The notes below the pieces were generated by a model. The model was not told the DNA's origin. It did no database searches and saw only the letters and a program-made list of their open reading frames with translations. Both the position numbers and the translations under genes were made by a program. From assembly GCA_002450925.1 (NCBI GenBank), contig DKAU01000065.1, positions 1 to 12,521 on the forward strand: 12,521 nt of DNA, read 5' to 3'. The first letter of the stretch is position 1, and each line of letters begins with the position of its first letter. The stretch is from Thiobacillus sp. UBA6918. Lineage in GTDB: Bacteria > Pseudomonadota > Gammaproteobacteria > Burkholderiales > Thiobacillaceae. This document shows, one piece after another, positions 1 to 5,993 of this stretch.

Positions 1-381
1 TACTGGACCTTTGGCGACTACCTCGGCATCGGCGCTGGCTCGCACAGCAAATTGTCCTTCCATGACCGCATCATCAGACAAATGAGAACCAAGCATCCGA
101 TGCTTTACATGCAGGCAGTGGCAAACAAGAAGCATGTTGCCGAAACCCGTATTCTGCATCGCCAGGATCTGCCTTTCGAATTCATGATGAACGCGTTGAG
201 GCTGGGTGAAGGCGTCCCTACTCGACTTTTTATGCAACATACGGGTTTACCGCTTGCCATCTGCGAATCCGCTTTGGCCAAGGCTGAAGCGCAAGGCCTA
301 ATCCAGCGTGACTCGAAAACCCTTCGCCCCACACCACATGGCCGCCGCTTCCTTAATGACCTGTTGACCTTGTTTCTGTGA
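1..381 (+). CDS. hemW: HemW (radical SAM heme chaperone/coproporphyrinogen oxidase-like), C-terminal part
   Basis: The gene enters from the left edge, so its start and the radical-SAM CxxxCxxC motif are outside the window. The visible 126 residues begin YWTFGDYLGIGAGSHSKLS, the conserved segment at the end of the HemW catalytic domain. The HemW C-terminal domain follows, with FEFMMNALRL, a winged-helix-like stretch (TGLPLAICESALAKAEAQGLI) and the typical ending FLNDLL. HemW is a cytoplasmic protein now regarded as a heme chaperone for respiratory enzymes and long misannotated as HemN. The reading frame is open to base 1, so internal start codons such as TTG at 52 are not the real start. A 60-bp gap separates it from the next gene. 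Confidence 0.93.
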   Translation, partial: YWTFGDYLGIGAGSHSKLSFHDRIIRQMRTKHPMLYMQAVANKKHVAETRILHRQDLPFEFMMNALRLGEGVPTRLFMQHTGLPLAICESALAKAEAQGLIQRDSKTLRPTPHGRRFLNDLLTLFL

Positions 382-441
382 GATAGGCAAGCTGCACCTT
401 CAAGTGCTATCTTTCTTATACTTGTCAAACTGGAGAAAACC

Positions 442-1221
442 ATGAAGTGGATACTGTCTTTGTTTCTGCTGTTTCCTCTCGTATCCCACGCTGCCGTAAT
501 CGGCAAAACGGTCGAATACCAATCAGATGGCGTAAAGATGAAAGGCTACATGGCCTATGATGATGCCATCAAGGGCAAACGTCCCGGTGTGATGGTGGTG
601 CACGAGTGGTGGGGCCTGAACGACTACGCCAGAAAACGTGCCGACATGCTGGCCCAAGCAGGCTATGTTGCCTTGGCTGTAGACATGTATGGCGATGGCA
701 AAACAGCTGACCATCCCAACGATGCAGGTGCCATGGCTAGTGCAGTCAACAAGAATGCAACCATCAGGAAAAGCCGCTTTGAAACTGCCAGGAAATTCCT
801 CGATGTACAACCGCTCGTCAAGCGGGGGCAGATTGCCGCTTTGGGTTATTGTTTCGGCGGCGGCGTCGTACTCAACATGGCTCGCTCCGGCGAGCCGCTG
901 AAAGGTGTAGTCAGCTTCCATGGCACCCTGTCTACTGACCTTCCTCCGTCATCACCCGGCAGCATCAAGACAAAGATTCGTGTCTTTACCGGCGAAGCTG
1001 ACCCCTTTGTTCCTCCCGAACAGGTGGAGGCGTTCAAGACTGAAATGAACAATGCCAAAGCTGATTGGCAGCTTGTGTCTTATCCCGGCGTAAAACACAG
1101 TTTCACTAGCCCTGGTGCTGATGCCTTGGGTGAAAAATTCGGCTTGCCTCTCAAGTACGATACGCATGCTGATCAAAGTTCCTGGGCACACACCATGGAC
1201 TTCCTGAAATCGGTCTTCTAG
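442..1221 (+). CDS. Exported dienelactone hydrolase family alpha/beta hydrolase
   Basis: This 259-residue protein belongs to the dienelactone hydrolase (DLH) family, which cleaves lactone or ester bonds using a cysteine nucleophile. The nucleophile elbow is GYCFGG with Cys137; Asp187 (GEADPFVP) and His219 (VKHSF) complete the triad, and Glu55 (HEWWG) matches the family glutamate that tunes the cysteine. Residues 1-17 form a classic signal peptide (MKWILSLFLLFPLVSHA), so the enzyme is probably periplasmic, whereas the classical catabolic DLH is cytoplasmic. A GGAG Shine-Dalgarno at 432-435 supports the ATG. A TATACT hexamer at 417-422 could be a -10 box, but the -35 is poor. No aromatic-degradation genes flank it, so the substrate is unknown. 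Confidence 0.9.
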   Translation: MKWILSLFLLFPLVSHAAVIGKTVEYQSDGVKMKGYMAYDDAIKGKRPGVMVVHEWWGLNDYARKRADMLAQAGYVALAVDMYGDGKTADHPNDAGAMASAVNKNATIRKSRFETARKFLDVQPLVKRGQIAALGYCFGGGVVLNMARSGEPLKGVVSFHGTLSTDLPPSSPGSIKTKIRVFTGEADPFVPPEQVEAFKTEMNNAKADWQLVSYPGVKHSFTSPGADALGEKFGLPLKYDTHADQSSWAHTMDFLKSVF

Positions 1222-1223
1222 TA

Positions 1224-1883
1224 ATGTCGAAGCAAAACAACCACGAGCAGTGCGGCAGCGAATGCGGCCACGGCGGAAGCAAACCCAAGGGTTATGGCAT
1301 TGCGCAAACCGGAAACTTTGACGCCGCAGCATTCGAGCGCGCGGTCAAGGACCTCCTCGCCGCTTGTGGGGTTCCATCGGATACCGTGCATACAGGCCGT
1401 ACTGCAGAACGTGTACGCGAGCTATGGCAAAAGCGTCTGCTGGGCGGTTATGCACTAGACCCCGGTGAAGCTTTAGGCGAAGGGTTTGCCGATGATCGCA
1501 GCGACATGGTGGTTGTTCGCGGCATCGCCATCCATGGCGTCTGCCCGCATCATTTGGTTCCTTTTCGCGGGGTTGCCCATGTGGCCTACATTCCCGGCGG
1601 GCGCCTGCATGGCTTTGGTCGCATTGCACGGCTGGTTGATGCTATCGGCCACCGCTTTACCTATCAGGAATGGATGACCCGGGACATTGCCGAGGCCATG
1701 ATGGAACACGGCAAGGCAGCTGGCGCCGCCTGCATCATTGAAGCTGAACAACTTTGCCTGTTGCTGGGCGAAGATCGCCGTGGCGATGAGCGTGTGGTAA
1801 CGCAATCCTTTTCAGGATGTTTCGAAGACAGTGACCAGTTACGTAATGAATTTCTGCGTGCTGTGCAGGGTGCACGGCTTTGA
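1224..1883 (+). CDS. FolE-like (GTP cyclohydrolase I family, T-fold) protein, divergent active site
   Basis: This 219-residue protein has the GTP cyclohydrolase I fold signature. The zinc-site residues align with E. coli FolE: Cys107 and His110 in GVCPHHLVPF and Cys178 in EQLCL, with the 71-residue Cys-Cys spacing preserved. His109 and the QE pair (148-149) are also kept. Several GTP-contact or catalytic positions differ: E. coli His179 is Gln176, Ser135 is Gly132, Lys136 is Arg133, and the Arg185 position is Gly182. The N-terminus carries a Cys/His cluster (Cys10, Cys14, His16). It may be a cyclohydrolase with altered substrate or rate, or a repurposed T-fold enzyme. It starts 2 bp after the hydrolase stop and overlaps the next gene by 4 bp, so these genes are probably co-transcribed. 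Confidence 0.82.
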   Translation: MSKQNNHEQCGSECGHGGSKPKGYGIAQTGNFDAAAFERAVKDLLAACGVPSDTVHTGRTAERVRELWQKRLLGGYALDPGEALGEGFADDRSDMVVVRGIAIHGVCPHHLVPFRGVAHVAYIPGGRLHGFGRIARLVDAIGHRFTYQEWMTRDIAEAMMEHGKAAGAACIIEAEQLCLLLGEDRRGDERVVTQSFSGCFEDSDQLRNEFLRAVQGARL

Positions 1884-2473
1884 TACGCTGTATTTCAGCA
1901 TCCGCTATCGCCGCCACCCTTGCTCTTTTCGCTCTGACTTCTTCTGTACTAGCCCAGGATGGGCTTACCCGCCATAGCATTGCCTACGATTCAGGCCTTT
2001 CCACCTGGGAAACTGACAACCAAGACGTGCATCTAAGACTTACCCAGATCAGCCCCGACCAGGCACGAGGTTTCATGCAGGGGCGCGGACTTGATGACAA
2101 ATCGGTGGATGAGTTCGCACGAACATGCGTATACATGACGGTCTTACGTAATGACAGCAAGGCACCCATCAAATATTGCCTTGCCGAATGGAGATATATC
2201 ACTGAAGACGGATTCGAACAGTTGATGCTGACCAAGCACGACTGGCTTGCACGTTGGCAGCCCAGAAGGTTTTCCAAACCTGTCAAACTGGCATTCGAGT
2301 GGGCACAGTTTCCAGTTGAACAAACCTTTTCCCCAGGTGACTGGAATCAGGGGATGACCACTTTCGACCTGCCCGTCGGTACCCGCTTTGACGTGCTGTA
2401 CCGATGGTGGCAGAACGGCAAACTCCAGGAAGGCGTATTGAAGAATGTTGAATGCCCGATTCGGTTTGATTAG
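1880..2473 (+). CDS. Exported protein of unknown function
   Basis: I do not recognise this 197-residue protein. Its TTG start overlaps the stop of the FolE-like gene (TTGA, 4 bp) and has an AGGG Shine-Dalgarno at 1867-1870. Residues 1-25 form a signal peptide ending SSVLA, with likely cleavage before Gln26, so the mature protein should be periplasmic. The mature part has no transmembrane segment, is rich in Trp, Arg and Phe, and contains three cysteines (Cys83, Cys100, Cys192). The middle part (YMTVLRNDSKAPIKYCLAEW) suggests a beta-sandwich-like strand pattern, but that is only an impression. The thioredoxin-like gene downstream overlaps it by 29 bp, which implies translational coupling and makes a thiol-redox relationship plausible. 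Confidence 0.8.
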   Translation: MIRCISASAIAATLALFALTSSVLAQDGLTRHSIAYDSGLSTWETDNQDVHLRLTQISPDQARGFMQGRGLDDKSVDEFARTCVYMTVLRNDSKAPIKYCLAEWRYITEDGFEQLMLTKHDWLARWQPRRFSKPVKLAFEWAQFPVEQTFSPGDWNQGMTTFDLPVGTRFDVLYRWWQNGKLQEGVLKNVECPIRFD

Positions 2474-2981
2474 CCTACTGTTTCTTGCCCTTCCAGGCAT
2501 TTCCAATGGCGGAGATCCACCTCTTCAATATTCGCTGATACCAGTCAAGCCTCGTCTAAGTTCACCGGCCATGGTACTCAAGGATACAGACGGGCAAACC
2601 ATCAACCTTGAGAAACTGCTGGGCAAGGTGGTGATAATCAACTTCTGGGCGACCTGGTGTCCTCCATGCCGTCGTGAATTTCCCTCCATGGAAAAGCTCC
2701 GACAATTGTTGGCTGGTAAACCGTTCATCATCCTTGCCGTCAACGAAGGTGAGAACATCGAGGCGATCGATCAGTTCAACTCCACCCTCGACGTATGGCC
2801 AAAATTTCCGATTCTTCTGGACCAGGAAGGCGATGCCATGGCCTACTGGCCAGTACGTGGACTGCCAACAACTTTCATCATCGACAAACGTGGTCGCATG
2901 GCTTATCGCGCCATTGGGGGGCGCGAATTTGATCACCCCGAAATAGTCAAAATCATCAATCGCCTGCTCCAGGAAAAATAA
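2445..2981 (+). CDS. TlpA/ResA-like periplasmic thioredoxin-fold protein
   Basis: This 178-residue protein is a TlpA-family thiol-disulfide oxidoreductase. Residues 1-21 are a hydrophobic signal sequence with no lipobox cysteine. The thioredoxin fold runs from about residue 40 to the end. The redox motif is WCPPC (Cys72, Cys75) inside VVIINFWATWCPPCRREFP, and the cis-proline loop is GLPTT (Pro141). Such proteins reduce or exchange disulfides in exported proteins, often during cytochrome c maturation or metal-centre assembly. The ATG lies inside the preceding gene with AGGAAGG at 2427-2433 as ribosome-binding site. The co-encoded cysteine-containing exported protein is a candidate substrate. 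No cytochrome genes are visible, so its true partner is unknown. Confidence 0.9.
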   Translation: MLNARFGLISLLFLALPGISNGGDPPLQYSLIPVKPRLSSPAMVLKDTDGQTINLEKLLGKVVIINFWATWCPPCRREFPSMEKLRQLLAGKPFIILAVNEGENIEAIDQFNSTLDVWPKFPILLDQEGDAMAYWPVRGLPTTFIIDKRGRMAYRAIGGREFDHPEIVKIINRLLQEK

Positions 2982-2994
2982 TTACATATTTCCC

Positions 2995-3022
2995 TTGACA
3001 CATACCGACCGGTATGTATGAT
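2995..3022 (+). promoter_or_regulatory. Sigma70-type promoter of the tetR operon
   Basis: A perfect -35 box TTGACA (2995-3000) and a near-consensus -10 box TATGAT (3017-3022) are separated by 16 bp. This is the best promoter-like sequence in the window. The start site expected 7-8 bases after the -10 box falls at about 3029-3030, where an in-frame ATG begins. Confidence 0.8.
3000..3017. promoter_or_regulatory. Palindromic TetR-type operator inside the promoter spacer
   Basis: ACATACCGACCGGTATGT has perfect 8-base arms around a 2-base centre. It fills the space between the -35 and -10 boxes and touches both. TetR-family repressors commonly bind such ACCG/CGGT-core palindromes in their own promoters, so the adjacent regulator is the obvious ligand. 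A bound dimer would block RNA polymerase directly. Confidence 0.8.
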
Positions 3023-3029
3023 GTATTTC

Positions 3030-3647
3030 ATGAATGCAATGACCAAAACCCCCGACGCCACCCGTCTAAAGCTCCTGGAAGCCGCCTTCTCGGAAATTCA
3101 TCGCAATGGTTTCCAAGCGGCCTCTCTTGCGCAAATCCTGTCTGACACAGGCTTGACCAAGGGAGCGCTATACCACCACTTCCCAGACAAGAAAGCCTTG
3201 GGACTGGCGGTCATAGAAGAAGCGATCCGCCCACGGTTATCATCCATTATGTTCGATCCGCTTCGGGACACCGATCGGCCACTCTCTGCCATGCAATCCT
3301 TGCTGGCCGCAAAAGCCGCAGAAAATGATCCGTGGGTAGTAGCCCTGGGGTGCCCGCTCAACAACCTGATCCAGGAAATGAGCCCAATTGACGAGGAATT
3401 TCGACTTCGACTGAACTCTCTTTTTCAGGATTGGGTGGAAACGGTAAAGCAAAGTCTATTGAGAGGCCAGGCATCCGGCGAAGTCATCAAATCCGTTGAC
3501 GCATCAGAAACGGCATTCTTCATCGTATCCGCACTGGAAGGTTGTATAGGCATGAGCAAAAACACTCAGTCAGTATCAGCATTCAGGGGATGCCTCTCGC
3601 AACTGAGCCGTTTCCTGGAAAGCCTGAAAAGCCAAAAAGCAAAATGA
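3030..3647 (+). CDS. TetR/AcrR-family transcriptional regulator
   Basis: The N-terminal TetR DNA-binding domain is clear: helix-turn-helix in SLAQILSDTGLTKGALYHHF followed by PDKKAL. The C-terminal ligand domain holds a GCPLNNLIQEM motif with a central cysteine, typical of a subgroup of TetR proteins. Two other cysteines lie near the C-terminus (EGC and RGC). The frame is open from ATG 3018, but that codon overlaps the -10 box, so it cannot be the start from this promoter. ATG 3030 coincides with the expected transcription start (leaderless, 205 aa), and ATG 3039 is the next option (MTKTPDATRL, 202 aa); neither has a Shine-Dalgarno. The stop overlaps the next ATG (ATGA), so the regulator heads an operon that it probably represses. 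Confidence 0.92.
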   Translation: MNAMTKTPDATRLKLLEAAFSEIHRNGFQAASLAQILSDTGLTKGALYHHFPDKKALGLAVIEEAIRPRLSSIMFDPLRDTDRPLSAMQSLLAAKAAENDPWVVALGCPLNNLIQEMSPIDEEFRLRLNSLFQDWVETVKQSLLRGQASGEVIKSVDASETAFFIVSALEGCIGMSKNTQSVSAFRGCLSQLSRFLESLKSQKAK

Positions 3648-4111
3648 GCGACAACTCAACTCCACGTACGATCATCCTTCCGCCCGCACCCTTTGTTGCT
3701 GCGCTGATTGGCGGATGGCTACTGGATCGGCATACGCTCGCTCTTGCATGGGACTGGGGCATGCTGAACAAACCACTGGGCTGGTTTTTGACCTGTTGCG
3801 GTTTGTTTCTGCTCGCATGGGCTGTCGCCACATTCAGACGCCACAACACCACCGTCAATCCCTACAAGGCCGCTTCGGCACTGTGTACCGAGGGTCCGTT
3901 CAACTTCAGCCGCAACCCAATCTATCTGGGCGACTGGCTGGTGCTAGTGGGCGTATCACTACTGATGGGAAGCCTGTGGCCGCTCGTCTTTTCCCCAATA
4001 ATCTGGATCATGCTCCGCTTCGGCGTGATTCGACACGAGGAGACACATCTTGAAGCAACATTCGGCGACGCCTTTCGCGAATACAAATCGCGAGTCAGGC
4101 GTTGGATATAA
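3644..4111 (+). CDS. ICMT/PEMT-like membrane methyltransferase
   Basis: This 155-residue integral membrane protein belongs to the isoprenylcysteine carboxyl methyltransferase / phospholipid methyltransferase family, which uses S-adenosylmethionine at the membrane. It has hydrophobic segments at about residues 11-27, 46-64 and 96-126. The conserved C-terminal signature is present: GPFNFSRNPIYLG (84-96), then RHEETHLEATFGDAFREYK and the terminal VRRWI. The frame is open further upstream, but the ATG at 3644 forms an ATGA overlap with the tetR stop and gives the normal family length. Bacterial members rarely have known substrates, so lipid, thiol or small-molecule methylation are all possible. 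Confidence 0.88.
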   Translation: MSDNSTPRTIILPPAPFVAALIGGWLLDRHTLALAWDWGMLNKPLGWFLTCCGLFLLAWAVATFRRHNTTVNPYKAASALCTEGPFNFSRNPIYLGDWLVLVGVSLLMGSLWPLVFSPIIWIMLRFGVIRHEETHLEATFGDAFREYKSRVRRWI

Positions 4112-4128
4112 CCTTTCAGGAGATCCAC

Positions 4129-4662
4129 ATGAGCATTTTGCAAACAGTAAAACCCGAATCCGCAACCGGCGATGTTGCCCACATCTACGCCCAAATCAAG
4201 AATGCCTGGGGCGGTGTGCCCACTGCCATTCAGATATTCAGCCCCAACCCGTTTCTGCTCAAACACCAGTGGGAGTACTACGGCAGCATCATGCAACATC
4301 CGGCGTTATCGCCTGCACTCACCGCCTGCATCCGCATGCTGGTCTCGCAAAAAGGAAATTGCGATTACTGCATCGACATGAATGCTGGCATGCTGATGAA
4401 CATGATGGGCTGGACGCCCGAACAGGTTGCCGCCACACGCGAAGACTACATGGCCAGCCCCCTTTCATCCAAGGAAAAAACACTGTTGGGCCTGGTATTG
4501 AAGGCAACCAGCGACTCGACTGCTGTTTCAACATCTGATATACAGGCAGCCCGTGATGCGGGTTGGACAGATGCGGAAATCCTCGATGCAGTGAACCACG
4601 GTGCGCGCATGGTGGCAGGCGACATCATTATCAACACATTCAAGATCGAGCGCGATTTCTGA
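4129..4662 (+). CDS. Carboxymuconolactone decarboxylase/AhpD-like protein with CxxC
   Basis: This 177-residue protein resembles the alpha-helical CMD/AhpD family. ATG 4129 is preceded by a strong CAGGAG site (4117-4122), so the in-frame ATG at 4102, which would overlap the methyltransferase, is unlikely. The candidate redox motif is GNCDYCIDMNAGML, with Cys78 and Cys81. In AhpD-type peroxidases a histidine usually follows the second cysteine by four residues; here that position is Asn85, so the peroxidase proton relay may be altered or absent. The C-terminal half (SSKEKTLLGLVLKA, TDAEILDAV) shows the usual helical hairpin of the family. It sits 17 bp after the methyltransferase and 2 bp before the flavin-binding-protein gene, consistent with one operon. 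A peroxidase-like or thiol-redox role is inferred, not shown. Confidence 0.85.
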   Translation: MSILQTVKPESATGDVAHIYAQIKNAWGGVPTAIQIFSPNPFLLKHQWEYYGSIMQHPALSPALTACIRMLVSQKGNCDYCIDMNAGMLMNMMGWTPEQVAATREDYMASPLSSKEKTLLGLVLKATSDSTAVSTSDIQAARDAGWTDAEILDAVNHGARMVAGDIIINTFKIERDF

Positions 4663-4664
4663 AT

Positions 4665-5219
4665 ATGTCAAAGATAAGCCGGATCAAGCCAGATGGAATG
4701 CTTCACCCCGGCGAAGCTGAAGCGCAGTTGCGCTTCGGCGTTTACGGCCAATGGAATAATGAGAAACTCGAGCGTTTCTACAACCGCGCAATCGACGAAG
4801 AGACTGCGCTCTGGCTCGAGAACCTGCCGTTCTGTTTCATCTCAACCGCTGATCAAAACGGCAACTGCGATTGCAGCTACCGCGGTCGGGAAACCGGTCC
4901 TTTGCTGAAAGTCGAGAATCCAAAATCGATATTGCTTCCCGACTATTCAGGCAACGGGCTATACAACAGCCTGGGCAACATGCTGGTCAATCCGCACATC
5001 GGAATGTTGTTCATTGACTTCTTTCTCCAGTCCAGGATGCGAATCAATGGCAAAACGAAAATTACCGAACTTGACGAGGCGATGAAAGGCTTGTGGCCTG
5101 GCGCTGAACGCGCCATCCGGATCACCATCGAGCAGTGCTACGGCAACTGCCGGAAGCGCATCCCACAAATGAGACTGGCCATTCCCCCGTCCGAATGGAG
5201 GGAGGAAAGTTCAGTTTAA
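4665..5219 (+). CDS. Pyridoxamine 5'-phosphate oxidase-like (COG3576-type) flavin-binding protein
   Basis: This 184-residue protein has the split-barrel flavin-binding pattern of the PNPOx-like superfamily. The run FCFISTADQNGNCDCSYRG (57-74) is followed by ILLPDYSGNGLYNSLGN (about 89-105), NPHIGMLFIDF (109-119) and RMRINGKTKI (124-133), matching the order of COG3576 proteins that bind FMN or a related cofactor. It is unusually rich in cysteine (Cys57, Cys68, Cys70, Cys158, Cys162). The ATG at 4665 lies 2 bp after the previous stop; longer upstream readings in this frame overlap the previous gene and lack family similarity. It is the last gene of the tetR operon, and its end overlaps the convergent tatD-family gene by 9 bp. 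Its substrate is unknown; a redox or detoxification role is suggested by context only. Confidence 0.83.
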   Translation: MSKISRIKPDGMLHPGEAEAQLRFGVYGQWNNEKLERFYNRAIDEETALWLENLPFCFISTADQNGNCDCSYRGRETGPLLKVENPKSILLPDYSGNGLYNSLGNMLVNPHIGMLFIDFFLQSRMRINGKTKITELDEAMKGLWPGAERAIRITIEQCYGNCRKRIPQMRLAIPPSEWREESSV

Positions 5220-5993
5220 GCCAAGAACTTCTCGCGCATTCAGCGTAGTGGTTTCTTCCACCTCCTTAAGGCTGATACCGCGCAACTCGGCAAGCACTTT
5301 TGCAATGCTTGGCAATTCCGCAGGCTCATTACGCTGTCTTGCTATCCACTCTGGCGGAATATCCGGACCATCCGTTTCCAGCACAATTGATTCTAGCGGC
5401 AGATCCGCCGCCAGTTTGCGCAAGCTGGTAGCGCGCGTATAGGTCATTGCCCCACCGAAACCGAGCTTGAAACCGAGCTTTATATATTCCTGTGCCTGCT
5501 GCATCGAGCCGTTGAAGGCATGCGCAATCCCTCCCGGCACCTTTATGCGGCGCAACTGCTTGAGAATCAGGTCATTCGCCCGGCGAATGTGCAAAAGAAC
5601 CGGCAGGTCATGTCTGCAGGCAATTTTAAGTTGCTCTGCATAAAAGAAATCCTGTTGCAGAAGGTCTTCCTCATGCACACCTGGACGATCAATGCGTGAC
5701 TGGAATCGGTCCAGTCCTATTTCCCCAACCGCCACCGGCCTATGGGTTCGAATCGCTTCATCCAACTGTTCTAGATGCGCTTCTTCATGTACATGCACGT
5801 ACATCGGATGCATCCCCAGTGCGATTTCAACACCGGGATATTTCCTGCAATCTATCGTGGGCTGAAAATTGAATTCTGCCACCGCAGGTACGATTATCTG
5901 CTCCACGCCTGCAGCCAGAGCCCGCTTGCTCACGTTATCGCGGTCTGAATCGTATTCGGCCGCATCGAGATGACAGTGAGTGTCAATCAGCAT
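5211..5993 (-). CDS. TatD-family metal-dependent hydrolase, YjjV-like
   Basis: This 260-residue TIM-barrel protein carries all TatD-family metal ligands: THCHLD (His6, His8), VGEIGLD (Glu91), LLHIRR (His135), IAHAFNG (His158) and ETDGPD (Asp208). The segment GGAMTYTRA...LPLESIVLETD closely resembles E. coli YjjV as I remember it, so it is closer to YjjV than to TatD itself. TatD-type enzymes are DNases or phosphoesterases; the exact substrate is uncertain. The ATG at 5993 gives the family-standard MLIDTHCHLD start; the ATG 60 bases upstream would add a non-conserved tail inside mutY. It overlaps the end of mutY by 11 bp, so the two are probably co-transcribed as DNA-repair or nucleic-acid-cleanup partners. 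Confidence 0.92.
   Translation of the reverse strand: MLIDTHCHLDAAEYDSDRDNVSKRALAAGVEQIIVPAVAEFNFQPTIDCRKYPGVEIALGMHPMYVHVHEEAHLEQLDEAIRTHRPVAVGEIGLDRFQSRIDRPGVHEEDLLQQDFFYAEQLKIACRHDLPVLLHIRRANDLILKQLRRIKVPGGIAHAFNGSMQQAQEYIKLGFKLGFGGAMTYTRATSLRKLAADLPLESIVLETDGPDIPPEWIARQRNEPAELPSIAKVLAELRGISLKEVEETTTLNAREVLGLN

Noticed and set aside
3018..3029. Longest-frame start of the TetR gene at ATG 3018
   Set aside because: This ATG overlaps the -10 hexamer TATGAT and lies upstream of the expected transcription start, so it would not be in the mRNA made from the evident promoter.
4563..4664. 34-residue upstream extension of the COG3576-like flavin-binding protein
   Set aside because: It overlaps the CMD gene in another frame, is Arg/His/Cys-rich shadow sequence and lacks family similarity; ATG 4665 is 2 bp after the previous stop.
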